64,000 bases of DNA from Streptomyces odontomachi (GTDB lineage: Bacteria > Actinomycetota > Actinomycetes > Streptomycetales > Streptomycetaceae). Made by a program: the position numbers and the translations under genes. Numbering within the stretch: the stretch's first letter is position 1; every line of letters begins with the position of its first letter. The stretch covers positions 168,684 to 232,683 of the forward strand of contig NZ_JAMJWG010000018.1 of NCBI RefSeq assembly GCF_024435355.1, given 5' to 3'. The notes below the pieces were generated by a model. It saw only the letters and a list, made by a program, of their open reading frames with translations. It was not told the DNA's origin and searched no databases. Below, piece by piece: positions 26,299 through 35,174 of the stretch.

Positions 26299-27407
26299 GA
26301 CAGGGTGGCGATCGCGTCGCGGCCGCCCTCGAGGAACTCGGGCCACGAACCGCCCTCTTCCTTGCTGCGTGGCTCGACGACGCCGTGCAGGTACTTGTTG
26401 AGGATGGCCAGGTCCTCGGGCTCGCGGCGGGCCAGCGAGCCGACGAGTGAGGAGGCCAGCGTGTGGGCGGTCAGGGCGCGCTCGCCGAAGAAGTTGCCGT
26501 GCAGGACGGCGTCTTCGAGCACGCCGATCTGTTCGGCGGTGGACAGCGCGGACTCCAGCTTCTCGTCGTCGCTGCCGGCCGCGGCGGCCGAGGCGCGCAG
26601 GTCGGCGAAGCTCTGCAACAGCACGTCGAGCAGGGTGGGCGGCACGTCCAGCTCTATCTGGTGGCGGCGCAGCAGCTCCTCGGTGCGGAAGCGGACGATC
26701 TCCGCCTCGCTCTTCTTGTTCGTCACCACCGGGATGCGGACGAAGTTGAAGCGGCGCTTCAGCGCCGACGAGAGGTCGTTGACACCGCGGTCACGGCTGT
26801 TGGCGGTGGCGATGATCGAGAAGCCGGGCTGGGCGAAGACGATGTTGTCGCTGTCCAGTTCGGGGACCGAGATGTACTTCTCGGACAGGATCGAGATCAG
26901 CGCGTCCTGGACATCGCTGGTGGAGCGGGTGAGCTCCTCGAACCGGCCGATGGCGCCGGTCTCCATCGCGTTCATGATGGGTGAGGGGATCATCGACTCG
27001 CGCGACTGGCCCTTGGCGATGACCATGGACACGTTCCAGGAGTACTTGATGTGGTCCTCGGTGGTGCCTGCGGTGCCCTGCACGACGAGCGTGGAGTTGC
27101 GGCAGATCGCGGCGGACAGCAGCTCGGCCAGCCAGCTCTTGCCCGTGCCCGGGTCGCCGATGAGCAGCAGGCCGCGGTCGGAGGCCAGCGTGACGATGGC
27201 ACGCTCGACGAAGCTCCGGTCGCCGAACCACTTCTGCGCGATCTCCCGGTCCAGGCCGTCGGAGCGCTCGGAACCCAGGATGAACAGGCGGATCATCTTC
27301 GGCGACAGGCGCCACGAGAACGGCTTGGGGTTGTCGTCGACGGACTCCAGCCAGTCGAGCTCCTCCGCGTACTTGATCTCGGCAGGGGCGCGCAGCAGGT
27401 CGGACAT
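26295..27407 (-). CDS. MoxR-type AAA+ ATPase
   Basis: 370 residues; ATG at 27407 (MSDLLRAPAE) with AAAGG upstream, rather than the ATG 18 bases earlier. Walker A is GDPGTGKS (84-91). The Walker B region reads GRFEELTRS, so the first acidic residue is followed by Glu-Glu with Phe in front (many MoxR proteins have DEI). A sensor-type segment ATANSRDRGVNDLSSALKRRF contains the arginine pair of the clade. MoxR ATPases act as chaperones that, with vWA partners, insert metals or remodel protein complexes. The gene lies between the vWA gene (62-base gap) and DUF5682 (GTGA overlap), a standard gene order for this system. Confidence 0.9.
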   Translation of the reverse strand: MSDLLRAPAEIKYAEELDWLESVDDNPKPFSWRLSPKMIRLFILGSERSDGLDREIAQKWFGDRSFVERAIVTLASDRGLLLIGDPGTGKSWLAELLSAAICRNSTLVVQGTAGTTEDHIKYSWNVSMVIAKGQSRESMIPSPIMNAMETGAIGRFEELTRSTSDVQDALISILSEKYISVPELDSDNIVFAQPGFSIIATANSRDRGVNDLSSALKRRFNFVRIPVVTNKKSEAEIVRFRTEELLRRHQIELDVPPTLLDVLLQSFADLRASAAAAGSDDEKLESALSTAEQIGVLEDAVLHGNFFGERALTAHTLASSLVGSLARREPEDLAILNKYLHGVVEPRSKEEGGSWPEFLEGGRDAIATLS

Positions 27408-27469
27408 GTGAGGGCCTTTCTTCACGTACGAAAGTCGTCAGGCGAAAAGAAGCGAAAAGCGGTGCGGCC

Positions 27470-28978
27470 TCAGGCCAGGAAGGTCTTGAGTTCCTGCACG
27501 AGCTTGCGGATGTGGCCGGAGAGCACCGGCGTGCCGAGATCCTTGAAGCGTTCCCGGAACCACGGGTTGACGCTGCCGCGCCCGGAGCTGGTCACGGAGC
27601 CGACGGGGATGAACTTGGCACCCGAGCGGTGGATGGCGGCCATGGACTGGAACAGCGGCTCGGTCTGCCACTCGTAGAAGTCGGAGATCCACACCACCAC
27701 CGTGTTGCGCGGCTCGGCGATCTTCGGCTGGGCCAGGGCCATCGCGACCGTGCCGTCGGTGCCGCCGCCGAGGTTGGTGCGCAGCAGGGTCTCGAAGGGG
27801 TCGTGCACCCAGGGCGTGAGGTCGAGCGCCTGGGTGTCGTAGGCGATCAGATGGACGTCCACCTTCGGCAGGCCGGCGAAGATCGAGGCGAGGATGGTGC
27901 AGTTCACCATCGAGTCGACCATCGAGCCGGACTGGTCCACCACGACGATCAGCCGCTGGGGCGTCGTCTTGCGGGCGGTGTGCCGGTAGTAGAGGCGGTC
28001 GACGTACAGCCGCTCCTCCTCCGGGCTCCAGTTGGTGAGGTTCTTCCAGATGGTGCGGTCGAGGTCGAGGTTGCGGAACACCCGCTTGGGTGGGACGGAG
28101 CGGTCCAGGGCGCCCACCGTGGCCTTCTCCACCTGGGTGCGCAGTACCTCGGCGACCTCGTCGACGAAACGGCGGATCAGCGCCTTGGCGTTGGCGAGGG
28201 CCACGCCCGACAGGTTGTTCTTGTCCAGCAGCAGCTGCTCGATCAGCGACATGCTCGGGGTCAGCTGTGCGGCGAGCTTGGGGTCGGCCAGTACCTCACG
28301 TAGCTGCATCCGCTTGACGAGGTCGGCCTCGATGGCGCCCAGCTCCGGGCCGATCGCCGGAATCAGCCGGCTGAGGTCGGGCGTGGTGCCGCGACCGCCG
28401 CTGCCGGTGGGGCTGACGCCCCGTCCCCCGCCTCCGCCGCCCACGCCTCTGCCGCCCTGGCCGCGCAGCTCGCCCGGCCCGCAGCCCAGCGCGCGCTCCA
28501 GCCAGCCCGCGTCGGACTGCCAGCGCGACAGTTGCCCGGCGGAGACCGAACCGGAGCCGGTCGCGAAGACATTGAGCAGCACCTTCGACACCAGCGCGGC
28601 ACGCCGCACTTCAGCGGCCCGGTCGCGTCCGCCGGCAGAGGCGCCGTCACCCGCGGCGTCGGAGGCCTCGGGCTCCGGCTCGGCCTCTCGTGCCATCAGC
28701 CCGTCGAACTCGGCGGCCAGCTCCGGATGGCGCTGCACGATCGAGTCGACGGAGGTCTTCGGGTCCAGCAGCCCGGACGGCAGCCCGATGTCCTCGACGA
28801 CGGCGAGGCTCGCCGATTCCAGCGTGGCCTGCTCCTCGTGGTCGAAGAGACGGGCGAGGAGCCGCCAGTACAGCACCTGCCGGCGGTTCTCATCAGGGTC
28901 CACGCCGGGGTCCGTCGCGGACGGCGCGGTGGCCGGGCGCCCTGTCTCGACCGTCTCTTCTCGCGTGTGTTCGGTCAT
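27470..28978 (-). CDS. vWA domain protein partner of the MoxR ATPase
   Basis: 502 residues; the ATG at 28978 overlaps the SWIM stop (ATGA). The N-terminal ~300 residues are helical, interrupted by a Gly-rich linker (about 172-198). The C-terminal vWA domain has the metal site VVVDQSGSM (D348, S350, S352), GGGTDGT and the ISDFYEW segment. The length and order fit the MoxR-associated class (CoxE-like) in which the vWA protein recruits the target for the ATPase. It probably binds the AAA ring and the SWIM or DUF5682 protein in a Mg2+-dependent way. Cytoplasmic; no signal or membrane segment. Confidence 0.88.
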   Translation of the reverse strand: MTEHTREETVETGRPATAPSATDPGVDPDENRRQVLYWRLLARLFDHEEQATLESASLAVVEDIGLPSGLLDPKTSVDSIVQRHPELAAEFDGLMAREAEPEPEASDAAGDGASAGGRDRAAEVRRAALVSKVLLNVFATGSGSVSAGQLSRWQSDAGWLERALGCGPGELRGQGGRGVGGGGGGRGVSPTGSGGRGTTPDLSRLIPAIGPELGAIEADLVKRMQLREVLADPKLAAQLTPSMSLIEQLLLDKNNLSGVALANAKALIRRFVDEVAEVLRTQVEKATVGALDRSVPPKRVFRNLDLDRTIWKNLTNWSPEEERLYVDRLYYRHTARKTTPQRLIVVVDQSGSMVDSMVNCTILASIFAGLPKVDVHLIAYDTQALDLTPWVHDPFETLLRTNLGGGTDGTVAMALAQPKIAEPRNTVVVWISDFYEWQTEPLFQSMAAIHRSGAKFIPVGSVTSSGRGSVNPWFRERFKDLGTPVLSGHIRKLVQELKTFLA

Positions 28979-30942
28979 TTCCGCAGCAGCCTTCCGGCCC
29001 GCTCCCGCAGCACGGCCACGGCAGCGGTGGCGGCCTTCTCGGCCTTGACTCCGGCCTTGTCGGCGGTGCCACCGGCCCATCCGCCGGCGTGCACAGCCAC
29101 GGCCTTCTTCCGTACCGTCGCCTCGACGGCCAGCGGCTGTATGCGGTACGCCCCGGCGTCCCAGCGGAGCAGCCCGATACAGGCGCCGGACGCGGCGACG
29201 GCCTCGGGAGTGAGCGGGCCCGCCGTCGGAATGCGGTCCGTGTCGACGGCGAAGGGCTGGCCGGCGACGGTGAACGTGAGGGCGCCGTCGCCCTTCTCGA
29301 CGGCGTAGCCCTCCAGGAACACGGGGACCGCGATGCGTGTCGGATGGCGGTCCAGGGGTGCGGTCGTCGCGTCGGTGGCGGTGGGCAGGGCGACTCGGGC
29401 GGTGGCGAAGGCGTCGGCCGGCTCGCCCGGGTGGGCGTGCTCGTCGCTCCACACCAGGTCGCCCTCGGCGGTGACCGGCATGTCGGAGAGCTGTATCGAA
29501 CGGCCTTCGCCGACGGCCGCGAGGAGCGACATGTGCGGGCGGAGCAGTTGCCAGAGTCCGGCTTCGACGACCGTGTCGGGCTTCGGCACGGACACGCCCG
29601 CACGCAGCAGGCGGGGTGTCGCGCCGTCCGCCGGCTCGAATACCGCGTGCACCTGGGCCTGGACGGCGGTCGCATGCTCCTGGAGGTCGACGCCGAGGGG
29701 CAGGAGACGGCCGGTGACGGTGCCGGCCAGCGGCACGTCGCACGCACCGGGCAGCGTCAGCAGCATGCCGCGTGACCACAGGTCGGCCCAGCGGCGCACC
29801 GGGATGCGCTCCAGCGTGGCGCCGGGGCAGCTGGCGGCGAGTTCGGCGGCGAAGCCGTCGAGGAGCGTGGCCAGGCGGCGCAGCGCCGGGTCGGGGAGCA
29901 TCGCGGAGACGATCTGTGCCGCGCCCGAGACCAACTCGTGGTCGATGCCCTGCCAGCCGGCGCGCGCCAGGTCACAGAGCCAGGAGCGGGCCGCTGCGAG
30001 TGGGGGTGCCTGCCACGCCCGTTCAGGGCAGCGGGGGAGGTTCGGCGGCTGCTGGGCGGCGGGCGCCGGGATCGTCTCGACGCTGCGGGACCGGCCGCTG
30101 GTCTCCTCGACCCGGACCGTCAGCGCGTCGTGGACGGAGCCGAGCAGGGCGCTGCGGGCGGCGGCCAGGGCCACGAAGTGGTCTTCGCCGGCGGCACCGG
30201 CCGCCGCCTTCTCCGCCGCCTCGGCGACCCGGGTCACCAGCGGTGTCCCCGCGACGGCCCGGGCGACCTCCGCCAGCTGTGCGGCCTGGGCGGGGTGCGG
30301 CCTGAGCAGCCCGGCGACGAGGGTCTGGTCGAAGGCGTCGACGGCCGCCAGCGCCTCGTCGAGTCCGGCGACGGCTTCGCCGGCCGGCTCGGTGGGCTCC
30401 ACCGCACTCGTATCGCCCTCGCCCTGGGGCGCCCCCACGGTCACCGCCCTGGTCGGCGGGAACCAGTGCATCTCCGGCAACGGTGCCGTGGTCGGGGTCA
30501 GCTCCAGGTAGGCCAGGTGGCGCAGGAACCGGCTGAAGACGGGTGCGGCGGCCTTGGTGTCGCCCTGCGGTGGACGGGTGCCGGTCATGGCGAGGGTGAG
30601 GGAGTGCGCGCCGAGTTCCTGGTCCGTGACCTCGACCTTCAGGTAGCGGGCGACGCGCTCGGCGCCGTACTGCAACACCGCCTCGTTGATCAGGGCCTTG
30701 ATGTGGTTGCAGTACATGTATCCCGCGCCACCGCACGGCCGGTTGTTGTTGGTGCTGCACGCGTACGCGTACGAGCCGGCCGTGACCGACGAGACGTAGA
30801 CCCGCGCGATGTCGGAGCCGCTGGACACCACGCCCTGCAAGCGTCCGTCGGCAAGCTCGACGAACGGGACCTTGGCGAGCTTGCGTGGCCGAGCGGGTGG
30901 CACCACCCGCGCCGTGCTCGACCTCTCCCAGACTGACACCAC
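28975..30942 (-). CDS. SWIM zinc-finger protein
   Basis: 655 residues; GTG at 30942 with GAGGAG six bases upstream. A SWIM-type zinc site lies near the N-terminus: C62, C70, C78 and H80 (ACSTNNNRPC, YCNH). The rest is a large region with helical and beta elements, two Thr/Pro-rich linkers and no recognised enzyme motif. SWIM domains bind DNA or protein. It is first in the four-gene operon, so it may provide target recognition for the MoxR-vWA machine. The gene upstream (Lrp) is on the same strand with a 176-base gap, where the operon promoter probably lies. Confidence 0.83.
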   Translation of the reverse strand: MVSVWERSSTARVVPPARPRKLAKVPFVELADGRLQGVVSSGSDIARVYVSSVTAGSYAYACSTNNNRPCGGAGYMYCNHIKALINEAVLQYGAERVARYLKVEVTDQELGAHSLTLAMTGTRPPQGDTKAAAPVFSRFLRHLAYLELTPTTAPLPEMHWFPPTRAVTVGAPQGEGDTSAVEPTEPAGEAVAGLDEALAAVDAFDQTLVAGLLRPHPAQAAQLAEVARAVAGTPLVTRVAEAAEKAAAGAAGEDHFVALAAARSALLGSVHDALTVRVEETSGRSRSVETIPAPAAQQPPNLPRCPERAWQAPPLAAARSWLCDLARAGWQGIDHELVSGAAQIVSAMLPDPALRRLATLLDGFAAELAASCPGATLERIPVRRWADLWSRGMLLTLPGACDVPLAGTVTGRLLPLGVDLQEHATAVQAQVHAVFEPADGATPRLLRAGVSVPKPDTVVEAGLWQLLRPHMSLLAAVGEGRSIQLSDMPVTAEGDLVWSDEHAHPGEPADAFATARVALPTATDATTAPLDRHPTRIAVPVFLEGYAVEKGDGALTFTVAGQPFAVDTDRIPTAGPLTPEAVAASGACIGLLRWDAGAYRIQPLAVEATVRKKAVAVHAGGWAGGTADKAGVKAEKAATAAVAVLRERAGRLLRK

Positions 30943-31118
30943 ACCAACTCCTCATCACAGCACGAAAAGACCGCCGAACGCCGTACGCGCGAAACGCGCG
31001 CCACGACGGCGGGACGTCACCGAACATACGGCGGACCACTGACAACGGCGTGCGCGAGCCGATGGCGCCGCGCCCGCCCAACCACCGGCCGTACGGGAGT
31101 CGTTCGGGTGCCGGAGGG

Positions 31119-31619
31119 TCAGCGGGGCCGGCGTCCCGGCCAGGAGTCCAGCGGCAACGGGCCGCGGTCGACCACGGTGCGGATGCAGACGGTGCTGCGC
31201 ACGTCGCGCACCGGCCCGATGGCCAGGATCTGGTCGCTCAGCACCCGCTCGAAGGTCAGCAGGTCGGGCACGGCCAGCTCCACGAAGAAGTCGGCGTCGC
31301 CGGAGACCATGTGGCAGGCCACCACGTGCGGGATCTCCTTCATCGCCGTCGCCACCACCTGGGGCGTGGTGCTGGAGTGCTCGACCTTGATGGACAGGAA
31401 CACCGTCAGCCCGAGCCCGAGGCGCTCGCGGTCCAGGTCGGCCCGGTAGCCGGCCAGCACCCCGTCCGCCTCCAGGGCCTTGGTGCGGCGCAGGCAGGAG
31501 GAGGGGGACAGCCGTACGGCATCGGCCAGTTCCACGTTCGGAGTCCGGCCGTGCCGCTGGAGGTGGTCGAGGATGGCCTGGTCGATGCGGTCGTACATGG
31601 GGCGTGGCATGGCGTTCAC
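31119..31619 (-). CDS. Lrp/AsnC family transcriptional regulator
   Basis: 166 residues from the GTG at 31619; an ATG at 31610 (MPRPMYD) is also possible. The N-terminal AsnC-type helix-turn-helix spans about residues 10-58 (LDHLQRHGRTPNVELADAV, SPSSCLRRTKALEADGVL), and the C-terminal RAM effector domain contains VACHMVSGDADFFVEL. These regulators respond to amino acids. The gene is divergent from the PLP decarboxylase with a 183-base gap containing two GCATGC sites 12 bases apart (near 31690-31715), so control of the decarboxylase by an amino acid is likely (inference). Confidence 0.92.
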   Translation of the reverse strand: MNAMPRPMYDRIDQAILDHLQRHGRTPNVELADAVRLSPSSCLRRTKALEADGVLAGYRADLDRERLGLGLTVFLSIKVEHSSTTPQVVATAMKEIPHVVACHMVSGDADFFVELAVPDLLTFERVLSDQILAIGPVRDVRSTVCIRTVVDRGPLPLDSWPGRRPR

Positions 31620-31802
31620 CGTAACGGCCTCTTCGTCGCACGATCTGCCGCCGAACGGTGCCCGGGGCGCTGATCAAGCCATCGTGTGTCGCATGCTCCG
31701 GCGCATGCTGGTGGGCGCCACGAGCACCGATTCGACCGCCGCTCAGCGCCCACCTGTCTCCGCGCGCGTCCACGCCCACGACCGCCTGCCCCGGATTGGC
31801 CG

Positions 31803-33254
31803 ATGAACCCTTTCCCCCTGGAACCCGACCGCACCGCGATGAGCGACATGGGTGACCTCGTCCTGCGCCGTGTCATCGACCGCACCGAGCGACTCCCTTC
31901 CCGCCCGGCGACCAACCCGCTCTCCGCGGAGGAGACGGCCGACCTCACGGCGTCGCTCCTGGCTCCCCCGCCCGCCAAGGGCGGCGATCTGGAGACGCTG
32001 CTCGCGCGCCTGGACGAGGCCGCCGACTGCGCCCTGGAGAGTGCCGGCCCCGGGCACCTGGCCTACATCCCGGGCAGCGGCATGTTCACCGCGGCGCTGG
32101 CCGAGTTCTACAACCGGGCGGTCAACCGCTACGGCGGCCAGTCGGCCGTGGCCCCGGGCTTCGCCGCGCTGGAGGAGAGCGTGATCCGCTGGATCGCGCG
32201 CGAGGTGTGCGGGCTGCCCGATGGCAGCGGCGGCCTGCTGACCAGCGGCGGGTCCCTGGCCGCCTTCTCCGCGACGGTGGCCGCCCGGCACGACCGCCTC
32301 GGCGAGGACCTCGCCACCGGCACCGTCTACACCACCGCCCTGACCCATCACTCCGTCGCCAAGGCCGCCCGTCTCGCCGGCATCCGCGGCGCCCACATAC
32401 GTCTGGTGCCGCACACCCGCGAGCTACGGATGGACCACGACGCGGCCGCCGCGATGATCCGCGCGGACCGCGCGGCCGGACTGCGCCCGTTCCTCCTGGT
32501 GGGCAGCGCCGGCACCACCGACACCGGCACGATCGACCCGCTGCCGCACCTGGCCGACCTGGCCCGACGTGCGGACCTCTGGTTGCACCTCGACGCGGCC
32601 TACGGCGGTTTCTTCCGCCTCACCGCACGCGGCAGGGAACGCCTGGCGGGCCTCGAGCAGGCCGACTCGATCACCCTGGACCCGCACAAGGGCCTGTTCA
32701 TGCCGTTCGGCACGGGGGCCCTCGTCGTACGCGACCCCGCCACGCTGCGGGCCGCCCACGACGGCACCGGCGCCTACCTCCAGGACGTGGGCCCGACCGG
32801 GAGCATCCCCGACTCCGGCCAGCTGGGGGCCGAGTTGACCCACGAGATACGCGGGGTACGCGCCTGGCTCCCCCTGCACCTGCACGGCGTGGACGCCTTC
32901 CGTGACGCCCTCGACGAGAAACTCGACCTGGCCCGGCACGTCCACGCCGTCCTGTCCCGCATCCCGGAGCTGGAGGTCCCGCACCGCCCGGACCTGACCA
33001 CCGTGGTCTTCCGGGTCCGCCCCTCCGACGGCAGCCGGGCCGCCGCCGAGCGGGCCGACGAAGCCAGCCGCCGGCTGATGGACCGGATCAACGCGCACCG
33101 GCGGATCGCCCTCTCCAGCACGGTCATCGACGGCCGCTACACCCTGCGGGTCTGCATCGTCTCCCACCGCACGCACCTCGACCGCATCACCGAGGCACTC
33201 GACATCATCAGCGCCGAGACCACCGGGGTCACCTCCGACGCCGGCGGAGATTAG
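31803..33254 (+). CDS. PLP-dependent group II decarboxylase (aromatic/diaminobutyrate type)
   Basis: 483 residues, ATG at 31803 (MNPFPLEPD). Features of group II decarboxylases are GHLAYIPGSG near the start, the TSGGSLAAFSA cofactor-phosphate region, HHSVAKAARLAGI, the aspartate/alanine pair in HLDAAYGG and the Schiff-base lysine Lys296 in LDPHKGLF. The reaction is removal of the carboxyl group from an amino acid; similarity fits aromatic-L-amino-acid or L-2,4-diaminobutyrate decarboxylases, but the residues seen do not define the substrate. The divergent Lrp/AsnC gene is the probable regulator. It could also be an aldehyde-forming variant, since the family includes such enzymes. Confidence 0.88.
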   Translation: MNPFPLEPDRTAMSDMGDLVLRRVIDRTERLPSRPATNPLSAEETADLTASLLAPPPAKGGDLETLLARLDEAADCALESAGPGHLAYIPGSGMFTAALAEFYNRAVNRYGGQSAVAPGFAALEESVIRWIAREVCGLPDGSGGLLTSGGSLAAFSATVAARHDRLGEDLATGTVYTTALTHHSVAKAARLAGIRGAHIRLVPHTRELRMDHDAAAAMIRADRAAGLRPFLLVGSAGTTDTGTIDPLPHLADLARRADLWLHLDAAYGGFFRLTARGRERLAGLEQADSITLDPHKGLFMPFGTGALVVRDPATLRAAHDGTGAYLQDVGPTGSIPDSGQLGAELTHEIRGVRAWLPLHLHGVDAFRDALDEKLDLARHVHAVLSRIPELEVPHRPDLTTVVFRVRPSDGSRAAAERADEASRRLMDRINAHRRIALSSTVIDGRYTLRVCIVSHRTHLDRITEALDIISAETTGVTSDAGGD

Positions 33255-33355
33255 GCTCACGCGGCCCCCGTCCCCCGGCGCAGTGGCGCGTGCTCGAGGA
33301 CATGCAGCGGTGCAAAAGGTTTGCCGGTGCTGTGAGCCGCTGCGATGCTGAAGGC

Positions 33356-34474
33356 ATGCGTTCGTCGCCGCATGCTCTGGTGCCTGACTACACAGCATTG
33401 CTCGAGGAGTTACGCAAGGTACGACGGGCAGGACTGGTGAGGCTGCGGCAGCTCGAACTGCCCGCTTTGACGAGCGTCGGCACCGCATGCCGCACCGGCC
33501 ACGCAGCCGCTCCCCGGGGCATCGGCTGGGGCATCGAGCAGGCCCTGCGCACCGCGGTCGCCCGACTGGGCGGCGGCACGCTCCAGGAGGCCGCCGAATT
33601 CGCCCTCGGCCTCGCCCAGGGGACCCGCGACTGGCCCGCCTCCGACCGGCGGCGCCGAGCCGCCCAGGTGTACGGGGTGAGCCCCGAGCGGTTCCGCAAG
33701 CACCACGAGCCCATGGTGCTGGGCCAGATCGCGGACCAGCTCGTCCAGTTGACCGCCGCAGAGGCGACCGGCCACGCTCCGCTGATCGCCTCCTCACCGG
33801 CCCGGCTGGCGCCCAGCCACCGTCATCTGCGGATGCGCGTCAGCGGGCGGGCCGTGATCGTCACCGTGCACGTGCACTCCGTCGACCTGCTGCGCGACAT
33901 CGACGTGGTCGTTGCGCCCACCAACACCTACTTCGCACTGCCTGCCCCTTACAAGTCCTCCGTCTCGGCCGCCCTCCGGCGGGCCGGAGCCCGCCGCGAC
34001 CCGGCCGGCGGGATAGCGGAAGACCACCTCCAGGCGGAACTGACCCAGTGGGTCGCCCGGCACGGCGGCCCGGGCCGCCCGGCCGACGCCGGCACCGTCG
34101 CCGTCACCACCGCGGGCGCCCTCGGCCACCAGGGCATCCGACGCATCTACCACGCCGCCGTGGCCGTTCCTCGGCCCGGCACCAACGAGTACGAGGTCCA
34201 GCCCGCCGACGTCACCCGCGCGATGGCGCGCGTCTTCGCACTCCTTTCCCACGAGTCCGGCCGGCACGACCCGCCCCTGCGGTCCCTGTGCCTGCCCCTG
34301 CTCGGAGCGGGCCGTGGCGGTCTCGAACCGGCGGCCAGCTTCACCGCCGTCTGGGCGGCCGTCGAGGCCGAATGGGCACGTGGCGCCGAGTGGGAGGTTC
34401 ATTTCGTCGTCCGCAACCCGGACCGAGCCGACCTGTTGCAGCGCATGCTCGGCGAACTCGGAGCCGTCCGGTGA
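33356..34474 (+). CDS. Macro-domain (ADP-ribose-binding) protein with N-terminal helical domain
   Basis: 372 residues; ATG at 33356 preferred over the in-frame ATG at 33290 because coding signals and GAAGG fit better. Residues ~25-130 are a helical module with RRRRAAQVYGVSPERFRKH, of the kind found at the start of many actinomycete conflict proteins. Residues ~150-370 form a macro domain: VVVAPTNTYF (Asn190 at the ribose-binding position), SVSAALRRAG (202-211) and the GAGRGG loop (317-322). Macro domains bind or hydrolyse ADP-ribose and ADP-ribose-1''-phosphate. Its stop overlaps the antitoxin start (GTGA), tying it to the RES module; this is a striking match because RES enzymes release ADP-ribose-1''-phosphate from NAD+. 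Confidence 0.8.
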   Translation: MRSSPHALVPDYTALLEELRKVRRAGLVRLRQLELPALTSVGTACRTGHAAAPRGIGWGIEQALRTAVARLGGGTLQEAAEFALGLAQGTRDWPASDRRRRAAQVYGVSPERFRKHHEPMVLGQIADQLVQLTAAEATGHAPLIASSPARLAPSHRHLRMRVSGRAVIVTVHVHSVDLLRDIDVVVAPTNTYFALPAPYKSSVSAALRRAGARRDPAGGIAEDHLQAELTQWVARHGGPGRPADAGTVAVTTAGALGHQGIRRIYHAAVAVPRPGTNEYEVQPADVTRAMARVFALLSHESGRHDPPLRSLCLPLLGAGRGGLEPAASFTAVWAAVEAEWARGAEWEVHFVVRNPDRADLLQRMLGELGAVR

Positions 34475-35172
34475 ACGACAGACCGTTGGACGACGCCGCA
34501 TCGAGCGATCCCGCAGCCGACCCCCGGCTGGCGCTCGCCGCCGCGGCGGCCGGCTGGGACCGCATCGCACCGCGCCTCGAGGCGAACCCGGGAATCCGAG
34601 ACCGGTTGGCTGCACTGCTCACCGCGTACCGCGACGGAGACTCCCCCGACGAAGCCGCGGCCGAGGCGGCTCGCCTGCTGGGCCGGACGCTGCCCGGCGA
34701 GTTCGACCACGGTCCGTCGGCGCGTTTCGTCCCCGCCGGTTCAGGTGGCGTCGAGGCCCCGTCCGTGCACGGTTTCGTCGCCGAGGACCTCGCCGTGCTC
34801 GTGGTCGACGGCCACCGGATGGTCGGTCCGACGCTCGGCGCGATCCGTGATCGGCTGCTCGCCGAGCCCGCCGCCCGTCCGGAAGCCGTCCGTGCCCGCG
34901 GGCAGGATCCGTGCCGTTCCGACCTGATCCGGCTGCCCGGTCCGGGCGGCCGGCAGCACGTGCCGCTGTTCCAGTTCGACGACGATCTGCGGCCCCGTCC
35001 CGTCGTCCTCGACGTCAACCGGCTGCTCGGCGCCGACCAGGACCCCTGGGGCGTCGCCGACTGGTGGCTGTCTGCCAACGCCTGGCTGGGCGTCGCCCCC
35101 GCCCGTCTGCTCGGCGCCGGGCAGGACGGGCGCTTGCTGGACACCGCGCGACTGCTGAAGGAGGCGGGTTGA
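34471..35172 (+). CDS. Xre/ParS/MbcA-type antitoxin, long form
   Basis: 233 residues, GTG overlapping the macro stop by 4 bases. The C-terminal ~45 residues (DPWGVADWWLSANAWLGVAP then RLLGAG) match the toxin-binding domain that follows RES toxins' partners (DUF2384/MbcA type: WW, N-x-W-L-G, LL). Antitoxins of this family are usually 110-160 residues; here ~140 extra N-terminal residues precede it, with no clear helix-turn-helix. It ends two bases before the RES gene start, so translation is coupled. Its role would be to neutralise the RES toxin by blocking its active site (established for MbcA/MbcT). The extra N-terminus may bind the macro protein or a trigger (inference). Confidence 0.78.
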   Translation: MNDRPLDDAASSDPAADPRLALAAAAAGWDRIAPRLEANPGIRDRLAALLTAYRDGDSPDEAAAEAARLLGRTLPGEFDHGPSARFVPAGSGGVEAPSVHGFVAEDLAVLVVDGHRMVGPTLGAIRDRLLAEPAARPEAVRARGQDPCRSDLIRLPGPGGRQHVPLFQFDDDLRPRPVVLDVNRLLGADQDPWGVADWWLSANAWLGVAPARLLGAGQDGRLLDTARLLKEAG

Positions 35173-35174
35173 CC

